Shown here: piece after piece, positions 54,738 through 64,000 of the stretch | Layout of the letters: every line of letters starts with the position of its first letter | Position numbering within the stretch: the stretch's first letter is position 1 | Source of the DNA: Saprospiraceae bacterium | Lineage (GTDB): Bacteria > Bacteroidota > Bacteroidia > Chitinophagales > Saprospiraceae | Length of the DNA: 64,000 nucleotides | Reading direction: 5' to 3' | Assembly (NCBI GenBank): GCA_016715105.1 | Contig: JADKBO010000012.1 | Span: 124,001 to 188,000, forward strand | The notes under the pieces: model-generated | The model's input: the letters and a program-made list of their open reading frames with translations, nothing else | What the model was told of the DNA's origin: nothing | Database searches by the model: none | Position numbers and translations under genes: made by a program

Positions 54738-55072
54738 AAAACTGAAAACAGCAAAACTGAAAACTGAAAACTGATCGCTGGCAGCTGAAAACTGAAAACT
54801 GACAGCTGATCACTGACGGCTGAAAACTGACCTCTGACTGCTGATAACCGACTTCATCCCAACAAATGCAAGGATTTTACTGTAAAATGCTCATTTTTTA
54901 CTACCCAAAACCTCCCTGCCCTACCGTTCTTTGAGCTATCCAAATAATATTTCAATAGTATAAGGTTATATAATTTTCATTGATCTCACTAATACATGAG
55001 TCAGGCCAAAAAAAAGCCGACTTCTGCAATTAAATTAATTTTCGAAACTACATTAATACATAATACAATATC
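54738..55072. repeat. Word array of CTGAAAACTGA type and AT-rich upstream region
   Basis: Between 54738 and 54850 about ten variations of AACTGAAAACTGA and GCTGAAAACTGACAGCTGATCACTGACGG follow one another. The remainder to 55072 is AT-rich without a visible gene. It is presumably the promoter region of the secreted protein gene at 55073. Confidence 0.6.
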
Positions 55073-56367
55073 ATGAAACTGACATCCATTCAACAGCAAT
55101 TTACAAAAGCTTTCAAAATTGGTAGTACCCTATTTCTTACAGCAATTGCTATTTGTTTACTACATTTCGAATCCACAGCTCAGGCAACCTTGAGTATACA
55201 AGGAATTCTCAAAAAATCAAATGGTGTTGCGCTCGATGATGGTACATATAAACTTACTTTTAGAATTTATCCAGCTGGCTCACCACCAAGTACTTCAGGT
55301 GCTTTATGGACAGAAGAAATTCCAGATGTGGATTTAAATGGTGGAATTTATAGCGTGATATTAGGTAAAATTACTCCACTAGGATTGACATTTAGCGATG
55401 TATATGAGCTTGGAGTACAAGTAGAATCTTCACCAGAGATGTCCCCTAGGTTAGAGCTGACCTCTGCACCATATGCATTGGCATTAAGAGGGACAACCAA
55501 TCAGTTTCCAAGCTCGGGTTTGGTACTTGCTGATAACTTGAGAGTAGCAGAAGGAGTACTAGCAGGAGCGGGAGCACCAGGCTTATCTGGTGTAAACAAA
55601 AATGGATATGGCATGATAGGAAATAATGATACTGGAGTTTTCTCAACGGCGTATGGTAAAGTTTCTCTTTTTGCAAGTAATGTTGAGACATTGGAAGCGA
55701 CACCAAATGGCATCACTATATTTGGTGCTGCTGAAGTAAATGGTCACGTTGGTTCTAATAGTCTAAACTTATATAATAATACTGGAATCAATTATTCAAC
55801 TTCTCAAGGTAGTTTCCAAAGCTGGAGGCTAGCTGACGTAGATGACCATATTGCAGACGTTGATGGTTGGCAATCGTATAATCAAGAAAATGGTTTTTAG
55901 GTTGGACCAGCTCAAACGCATCAAATCCATGTACTTGTTGCCCGTACAGTGTCATCGGAGTTTTTCTGAATCCTTTTTAATGGATCACATAGAAATAATG
56001 TAGCTTTAAAGCAATTTAATATTGCTGGCTAACTATACACAAATTAAAGTCAAGTTTAGATATTATTTTATAGACTGATGGGATATTAATCAAGACTACG
56101 CATTTGCTGGGTTTCCCTCGAACAGAAATGGAAGTAGTTTTGAATTGGCATGGAGATCATTTTCTAATCAATTTATAAGTACATGGGGAGAGTTAAACAC
56201 TGGAGCTTTAAGTTTAGAGGCAATGCTAATCTACCTGATATTTTGGCAGTGATTGAAAGGAAGAAGTGCAAAACGTTCCCATTTTGGGTATTTATCGTGC
56301 AGCTTAAATGGAGGGTGATCTAGATGAATTATTTGGCGCTGGTCCTTTTGAAGTTTGGGTAAAATAG
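55073..56367 (+). pseudogene. Secreted surface protein, tail-fibre-like, 3' part broken
   Basis: The first 275 residues are intact: signal peptide (TLFLTAIAICLLHFESTAQA), then LSIQGILKKSNGVALDDGTYKLTFRIYPAG...LWTEEIPDVDLNGGIYSVILGKITPLGL and PRLELTSAPYALALRG. This is the beta-domain that precedes tail-spike/endosialidase-like stalks in Bacteroidota cell-surface proteins. GYGMIGNNDTGVFS and NGITIFGAAEVNGHVG are stalk repeats. After the stop at 55898 coding-like sequence goes on in other frames, ending VPILGIYRAA-stop-MEGDLDELFGAGPFEVWVK at 56367. At least four changes are needed to join it. Confidence 0.6.
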
Positions 56368-56441
56368 TCCTTTCTCAAACATGGGAGGCTTATCAAAAAT
56401 TTATCTGGATTATTTCATTATCACTTCACAATTGATTTAAC

Positions 56442-59400
56442 ATGCAAGTCAAATATAAACTTCTTATTCTAGCCATATGCATAAGTCTGTCATCCATTAT
56501 CTCAGCTCAAGATGTATGTAATCCAACTATTGCTGTAGATACAGGTGCCTATGAAGGTGTAGCGATTTTTAACTATGGCAGCAAATCAAAAATCAAAAAT
56601 CAAAAATATCAATCCGCTCTTGCGGTTGGGCAAGTGTTCATAGGCTATATGGATAATTCTAGCTTTAATTCCAATGTTGGTTTTTATGGTAGATATCTTT
56701 TACCACCTTTTGCTTTGCAAGTAAAAGCTACCCAAGGTGACCTGCTGGACAGAATACAACTTTCATGGGAAATAGATGCACTAGGTCCATCACCCAATGA
56801 AGGCTTTAACATCTATAGAGATGGTATTTTCCTATCGACTGTTGGTCCAAACATCAGAAACTACAATGATTTCAACGTTATCGCTGGTGTTGCATATACT
56901 TATTCAGTTAGAGGGCTTAATGCTTATGGTGAAGGTGCTGAGAGTTATGCACTGGGATTTCAAGTACCCAATGGTGTGGTAACGGGTTGGATCAGAACTC
57001 AAAGTGGCAGTCCTGTGCCCGATGCAATTGTGACATTGATGCCTATGCAGGGTTTTTCTGCTAAGTTTGGTGGTCAAGATAAAGCAACTGCTGCTGTTGA
57101 AGGAGATAGTACATTTATACCAACAAATCATGATTGGTCCATGTCTTTTTGGATCAAAACTGACAGTGCAACTGCCAATGCTGGAGTGATCAGTGTGGGC
57201 GAAATTCTTTTGTACGTCAGAGCAAAAAACAGTGCTTCAGGAAATGAAGGCATTGAAGTTGCCAACTTGCCAAGTGGCCAGGCTTTTTTATCTGCGGAAT
57301 TTGAAGACACCATTCAAAACTCCTGGAATCATGTCACTCTGACATTTGAGGACGCCACTGGATTGATGAAACTTTATATCAATGGCATGCTCATCAATCA
57401 AGCCCCTTTCAATGATAATCCTACACTTGGAGAAGGTATCACTACGGAAACTTTTTTTAAGGTAGGTAATAACGGTAATTCCGGTGAATGGGCCGGCAAG
57501 CTTGATGAATTGAGAATTTATAATATTTTATTGGGAGAACTGGATCTTCCAGAAATCATCCATGGAACCGCTTCTTCACAGACCAAGGGACTTACCTATT
57601 ACTGGAAAATGGATGAAGAATTGGGAGATAAATCCTATGACCTCAAAAACAGGATCAAACTTTTCTTTTGTGGAGCGACATTTGATGCAGATAGACCACC
57701 AGTAAGGACAGCAGGTAAAACCAATGAAGAAGGATATTATCGGATTGAATCAGCCTCCTATGGCACGGGTACTACTTTTTTAGCAGAACCCTCAAAGAAT
57801 TTTTATTTGCACAAATCTGTGAAATTCAACAGATCACAAAGCAGCCATATTTCAATTCCTGATTTTCCAATTCCTCGCAAATCTACGATAGAACTCTGGG
57901 TCAACAATGCTGGTTCAACGGGCATTCAAACCATTGTGAGCAAAAAATCTACAAGTAATGATTTTAAAGTTTTTCTGGAACCAGCTGGCATCAATCAAAC
58001 GCTGAAAGTAACACTCAATGGAACCACACATGCCTTTGGTTTACTAGGCAATGGATTTCAGCATCTTGCCATCACTATTGACAGTACCACCAATGGTGTG
58101 CAAGTATTTAAAAATGGCATTTCGGTTGGTTCGCAGACCTTCAGTGGCAATTTAGGAAATCTTTCAAATGAAGATAACCCTTGGCTATTAGGCGCATATG
58201 ATAATGGCTTGGGCCTTGTGGATTATTACAATGGTCTCATTGATGAATTTGCCATCTACGACACCATAGTTTCACCTACATTGATCAACGATCATTATCT
58301 CAATACCCGAGATATGCAGGAAAAAGGATTGTATATTTATTTCCCGATGGACGAAGGTGCAGGAGATGTCATCTCCAATGTTGGATCTTACTTTCTTTCC
58401 AACGGAACTTTGATCAACAGTGAATGGACGTCTTTTGCTGCGAATCAAATAGAAGAACCTCATATTTTCAGCCCTAAAACGAGACAGGTAACGCTCAACC
58501 CAAGTGTGACTTCCGTAGATCAAGTAGACTTCACAGACAGGTCAACCATCGCAGTTTCGGGCTTTGTGAGATATAAAGATACCGATTGTTTTGCACCCAA
58601 TATTGAAATCCTAGTAAACAATAAACCATTCAGCCCAAGGATATTTACCGATTCTTTAGGCAAATTTTTAGTTGACTTTGACCCTGGTTTTACAGGAGAG
58701 TTAACACCTGTTTTTGAAGATCATACCTTTCTTCCTGCAAAATGGAAAGTCACCAACGTCAACACACCCATTGCAGGGCTATTGTTTACAGACCAAAAAC
58801 AAAGAACACTCTCTGGACAAGTTGCCGGCAATAACATTTGCAAAAAATCAATCATTGAGTCCGACGAAACTGTCAGGGTAAAAGTTGCATCTGTCGATGG
58901 CTGTTTTGAACGATTGATCGAAATCGAAGAGCAGGACGGTAAATTTATCATTCCTAATCTTCCACCACTCCAAAAAATGACCGTGACCGTCACACACCCC
59001 AACCCCATTTATAAGAAAAAATTGGATGATCTTGGAGGTGCTACCGTTGATTTAACCACTAAAGATGATACTTTAGAATTTATAGTTTTTGTAGAACCAC
59101 AAATTGAAATAGTAAGCGGTTTGGAGCCCTTCTCACCTACTTGTCCTGAACTTATATTGGACCAGTATGAAAGGAAAGAACTTGGTATAAAATTAAAAGA
59201 ACAATATGTGGAAACAAGTGAAGATGATGGCGTTTGTTACATCGATACCGCCAAAATTCGCATCATCAATGGTTTTGCTGATGAAACCAAAGATACGACT
59301 TTGAGCAATGGATTTCTATTATACAAATATATTGTGGGAAGGCCAAACCCATCACCACCCTACCTCAAAACGCTGCAGATAATCAGCACTACTTTACAGG

Positions 59401-62400
59401 ACAACACTGGGCAAATAACAGCGCAAGCTTTGGTGACAGGTATTTTTAATAAACTCCCAGCATTTACTACCCAATTACCAGAAACGCCTACAATGGTCTT
59501 ACACGATCCTCCAGGTGATGGTAGTTATGCTTTTATAGAAAAAGGACAAAAAATATGTCAAACGGTGAGTATTAGCTCTGAATTTGAAGGCGGACAAAGT
59601 TTGAAAATTGCCTTTGACTTTGGAATCGAATCGGCTATAACCGCATTTTTCGGAATTCCGGAACTTACGGTTGAAACTGAAATTGGACCTACTTTCACCT
59701 TAGAGACCAACATTAAAAAAGCATCTGAAAGTTCACTAGAATATTGTAATACATTAAATCAGAAACTTTCTACAAGTGATGAAGATTTGGTGGTTGGAGT
59801 TGCAGGTGGTGACGTATTCATGGGTGGAGGACTAAACATCAACTTTAGTCTGGCCGATGTTGTATATTTTGACACCACAATTTGTACTGCTTTTGATACG
59901 GTAACCGCTGTTGTTCAGCCTGGAAAATATGGCACCACGTTTTTATATTCAGAATTTCAAATTAGGAATTCTGTAATTCCTAACCTCAGCAGACTGCTTG
60001 GTTTAGCTACTGACACAGCTGAAATAACTATATTTAATAATTCTATTGCTCGTTGGAATAAAATTTTGAGCGATAATGATCTCAAAAAAGTTGAGAGCAA
60101 AGTACTAAAAAACATCAGTTTTGACGCTGGTGCCTCTTATGAATATACTGAAACTATAGATTCCACCTCATCTGCAGGAAGCAGTAGTGGTGGAAGCATT
60201 AAAGCTGATCAAGAATTTAAAACTTCTGTTAAAGTACAAGGCATTGGACCATCCATAGAATCAAAATCTCTATTTCTGATGTAACTTCAAAATCCACAAG
60301 CAACTCCAATGCAAATGGAATCACCACTGGTTATGTCTTTAAAGATAATGATCCATTAGATGCCTTTTCGGTTGACGTATCCATTGATAGCGTTTACAAA
60401 ACGCCAATTTTTAAAATAAAAGCAGGTCAAAGTAGTTGTCCTTGGGAACCGGGAACTGCCAATCGGGAACACCCCAATCTTCAAATAGCTGAAGGTTCTC
60501 AATTCACTCAGGTAGATGTACCAGCAAATAACCAGGCAGTCTTTCAGCTCAATCTTGGGAACCTCAGTGCTACCAACGAAGACTGGACTTATGGATTTAC
60601 TTCCATTGCAGCCAATAATCCTCATGGGGCCATCATAAAGCTCAATGGACAACCACTCAATTATTCACAAAAATTCATTGTACCTTATGGTACCTCGCAA
60701 TTGGTTACCCTGACAGTAGAAAAAGGTCCGACAGAATATAAATATGATAGTTTGCTGGTAGCGATGTATTCAGAATGTGAATATGAAAGAAACCTTGCAC
60801 TTTCTTTGCCTTTGCAAGGAGATGAAAAGTTCTTTTCTCCAGTTTACTTGAGTGCTTACTTTATTCGCCCTTGCAGTGAAGTGGTCATCAATTCACCGGA
60901 GCAAAATTGGGTAGTTTTTCCGAATGCTTTGAGTGGCGATACCATACCAATTACTGTTTCTGGATACAATCAAGACCCCAATTTCAAATTGATCCGGATG
61001 CAATATAGACGAAGTAATGGTGACGGCAGTTGGATCAATATACCGGGGGTTTCTGAAAAATACAATCCGCATTGGTCAGGCAGAGATAGTATACCATTTG
61101 CATATGACACACTAGATAAGCGAAATTATGACATTTTTGATTTTAATACTGCTAGCTTCCTAGATGGCGAATATGAAATAAGAGCATTGACAGAATGTTC
61201 GGGTGATGCTTTTGATAAACCTGGATATTCTCAAATCATCAAAGGAAAAATTGACCGTCAAGCACCGGAACTTGTAGGTTTACCACAACCTTCAGACGGG
61301 GTTTTCCATGTTGGAGACGAAATATCATTTACATTTAATCAAGAAATAAATTGCAAAAGACTGATTCCGGGAGATATAACGCAACCCAACAACGTAGCTT
61401 TATATAATTCAGAAACTGGGGGTTTCATACATGCGGCAGTAACTTGTGTTGACAATAAAATTGTGATCGATCCAATTTTTGAAAATAAGATTTACGAAAA
61501 CAAAATCATGAGGGCCGAACTCCATAATATCCAAGATTTGACGGGCAATATTTTGGTTGGGGAACAATGGGAATTCTACGTAGACAGAAATGAATTGGCG
61601 TGGCTTACAGACAGCATTGAAGTGGTTAAATTTGTAGATGAAACCAAAACAATTTCTGCAAAAATTCACAATCGCGGCGGTTATCCAGTGCCTTTCTCCA
61701 TCATCAATGTACCAGAATGGTTACACGTATTCCCAAATAAAGGAACCCTTGTAGCAAATGAAATTGAAGAAATCCAATTTACTGTAAAAAATGATTTGGA
61801 TTTGGGTGAAATTGCAAATAATATCATCTTGCGGACAGAAACTGGCGTCAATCCATTTTTCATGGGCGGTGATGAGCCATTGAATGTCAAGGCAAGAAAC
61901 CTTTGCAGACCAGAAACATGGGTGCTCAATCACGACGGATTCAACACTGCGGATTATAGTTTCTCTATGAATTTCGTAGTGCAATTGGATATTGAAGGTG
62001 TGATGTCAGTGGATGAAAATGACATTGTTGGAGCCTACGTAGATGGCCAACTCCGAGGTATTGCAAAAATAGAATACCAGCCAACGCTCAATAAATATCT
62101 TGCTTTCCTCACTGTGTACAGCGATAGCTTAGCCAATGAGCAGATCAAATTCCAGATTTGGGACGCATCTGATTGTAAGTTGTATGCCTATGCGGTGGAG
62201 ACATTTCCGTTTTTGCCAGATGACATAAAAGGAACTGTTTCAAATTGCATTGTGCTTCATACCAACACAACACTGTTGCGAAAAATATTTATTCACGAGG
62301 GTTGGAACTGGATATCTATGAACCTCAATTTGCAACCCAATAACATCAATGCGGGTCTAGCATCATTGAGTAGTCCTACAGGTGCATTAATCAAAAATCA

Positions 62401-63514
62401 AACCGTGTTTAGTGGTTATTCAGATACCACCTCCTCTTGGTTGGGAACACTTACTGCTTTAGTTCCTACGAGTTTGTACCAATACCATTCACTTTCAAAA
62501 GATTCTATTTCTGTAGTTGGCCTTTATGTAGACCCTACAGCAACGCATATGCCAGTGGATACTGGATGGAACTGGATTGGATACCTGCCTACACAAGCGT
62601 TATCGGTTGATGATGCATTGACAACTATTCCTGCAACTACTGGTGACATCATCAAAAGTCAATTGCAATTTGCACAGTTCCTAAGCGGCGTGGGCTGGAT
62701 AGGTAATCTCAAATCTTTGAATGCTCCAAATGGATACTTGTTGAAGTTACAAAATGCAGCTACTCTGACCTATCCTGATCCACTTGACTTTAGAGGTAGA
62801 AATGAAACTTCCAAAAGGAATTTGATTGAAACCAATCTTACTGGTTTGACAGATGTAGTAAGTACCTCTCCAGAAAACATGCCTTTTGCCAAATGGGAAG
62901 TAGACCCCAAAAAGTTTGAGCATAATATGAATGTCATCGCCGTTGTTGTGGAAAACAATGGCACTAAAAACAGGCTCCAAGATGGAGACGAGGTCGCGGC
63001 ATTTGTAAATGGCGAAGTAAGAGGCAGTGGCAAAGCACTCCACATCCCAGCTCTGAATGCTTACATGATATTCATGACTGTTTATTCCAATGTGGATGGC
63101 GAAAAATTGTCCTTCAAATATTTTGATGCTTCTTTGAATATGGAAATGGATGTCGTTGAACAAATGGACTTTAAAATCAACAGCATCGTTGGCAAAGTGG
63201 ATCGACCTCAAGAATTACACTTGAATGAAACTACCTCATCAAAGGATTTTGACGCAGATAGGAACATAGAATTATATCCAAACCCATTCACCAATCAGCT
63301 TCAAATTCATTACACTGCAGCCAAATCCGAGGATATATTATTGTCTATAAAAGATGTCCACGGCAAAACAGTTGACAACAGGTATTTGAAAGCTAAATCG
63401 GGATTGAATAATTATGACTGGCAACCAGTAAGAACATTGACTGGAGGAGTTTATTTCATTTCAATTGCAAGCAAGGATGGTACATATAGTCAAAAGGTAT
63501 TGTATTTAAAATAG
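56442..63514 (+). CDS. Very large T9SS-secreted LamG-domain surface protein (one frameshift)
   Basis: One frame (56442-60284) and its continuation (to 63514) join at the AAAA run near 60263; adding one A gives SIESKISISDVTSKSTS. The total is about 2,357 residues. In order: signal peptide (LAICISLSSIISAQ); a fibronectin III-like region; LamG/concanavalin A-like domains at about 215-375 and 465-625 (WSMSFWIKTDS, DELRIYN; STIELWVNNAG, DEFAIYD); carboxypeptidase-regulatory-like modules; and two copies of a roughly 90-residue domain at about 62000-62230 and 62940-63210. It ends in a T9SS type A sorting tail (IELYPNPFTNQLQIHY...VYFISIASKDGTYSQKVLYLK). It is probably an adhesin or glycan-binding surface protein. 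Confidence 0.85.
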
Positions 63515-63574
63515 AAACAAACTACTGATTTTGAATATGATGACTTTTATATTACCAGGAATACAGCAACTATA

Positions 63575-64000
63575 ATGATATCAATAAATATCGCATCAAC
63601 TTATAACATGGAGCGCTCGATTTTTCGAGCCTTCATGTTATTTGTTGCCTTTACAGTAGTATTGTCTTCGAATGTTTATTCGCAAAATCCAAATTGGACA
63701 GCACCGATTGGATCAAATTTTCAATTTTCAGCGAATGTCATTGCCGTTGTGCATTTATCAGATGTTAGGTCTAATAATGCTGAAGATGTTATAGCTGTAT
63801 TTGACAATGAATCTATAAGAGGCAAAGGAAGTGCAGTTGCATTGGGTAATGGCCAAGTATTACATTTCCTTACTGTCTATTCCAATCAAGCATCAGATAC
63901 TTTTGCGCTAAAGGTCTATCATAAAGGAACAGACCAAGTTTACGAAGTGCTGCAGCCATTTATTTTTCTATCACAAAATATTGTTGGAAGAGTGGATAAT
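63575..64000 (+). CDS. Secreted protein sharing a domain with the preceding gene (cut by window edge)
   Basis: ATG 63575 (or 63608) opens a frame still open at the window end. A signal peptide (AFMLFVAFTVVLSSNVYSQ) precedes a domain reading FSANVIAVVHLSDVRSNN, EDVIAVFDNESIRGKGSAVALGNGQVLHFLTVYSNQASDTFALKVY and ending NIVGRVDN. It matches both copies of the domain near the C-terminus of the upstream giant protein (DENDIVGAYVDGQLRGIAKI, LAFLTVYSD; DEVAAFVNGEVRGSGKA, MTVYSN...IVGKVD). It is probably a paired surface protein from the same family. Confidence 0.75.
   Translation, partial: MISINIASTYNMERSIFRAFMLFVAFTVVLSSNVYSQNPNWTAPIGSNFQFSANVIAVVHLSDVRSNNAEDVIAVFDNESIRGKGSAVALGNGQVLHFLTVYSNQASDTFALKVYHKGTDQVYEVLQPFIFLSQNIVGRVDN

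Noticed and set aside
54544..54774. 76-residue ORF over the reversed mosaic and word array
   Set aside because: It lies in repeats only, ends in CTGAAAACTGA-type words and has no family resemblance.

Overview
The window is about 38% GC and looks like a chromosomal piece of a Bacteroidota genome, most likely from the Saprospiria or a relative. The reasons are a SusC/SusD pair, type IX secretion sorting domains (T9SS type A and the CHU_C/gliding-motility type), -7 boxes of the form TAnnTTTG with no Shine-Dalgarno sites, a Sec-type (clade II) nosZ cluster, and the DUF3098-uppP-truB gene order. The lineage is inferred from gene content; no rRNA is present.

Layout. 1-1123 (minus): cytochrome c maturation, ccmF (cut by the window edge) and ccmE. 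1393-2823 (minus): a DUF234-type AAA ATPase with three palindromes at an exact 54-bp pitch behind its start. 3279-8251 (plus): pssA, ferredoxin, nucleotidyltransferase, DUF2905, two small ORFs, and an ECF sigma factor overlapping a membrane-anchored partner. 8270-11635 (minus): ligase-associated exonuclease, AI-2E transporter, accA. 11636-12376: a candidate small RNA. 12377-14021 (minus): DHFR-like protein and a flavin monooxygenase. 14586-17655: AlkD, a broken MORN/TonB lipoprotein and a CE2-like esterase. 17709-19585 (minus): truB, uppP, DUF3098. 19824-28260 (plus): NlpC/P60, lipoprotein, thioesterase, Gfo/Idh/MocA, a second candidate small RNA, a wrecked gliding-type protein, tagaturonate reductase. 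28579-36511: lipoprotein, susC/susD, vanadium haloperoxidase. 36512-37620: a mosaic of palindromic repeats. 37621-41701: broken lipoprotein, an M4 protease fused to a propeller, and a GT9. 43617-54173 (plus): an intact nitric-oxide/nitrous-oxide block (Rrf2 regulator, Ric, a His-rich membrane protein, cytochrome c, NosZ, NosL fusion, NosD, NosF, NosY, small membrane protein, TetR, lipoprotein). 55073-64000: large T9SS-secreted LamG-type surface proteins.

The nos block is the most coherent system. An Rrf2/NsrR-like Fe-S regulator, with near-palindromic sites before itself and before ric, probably senses NO. Ric repairs Fe-S centres. A cytochrome c may pass electrons to NosZ, and NosL/D/F/Y supply copper and mature it.

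Many genes outside the nos block carry single-base frameshifts, mostly at short homopolymers. Two carry in-frame stops, and three segments look like failed consensus. These are probably sequence errors more than true decay, so broken genes are described as single genes where the motifs allow.
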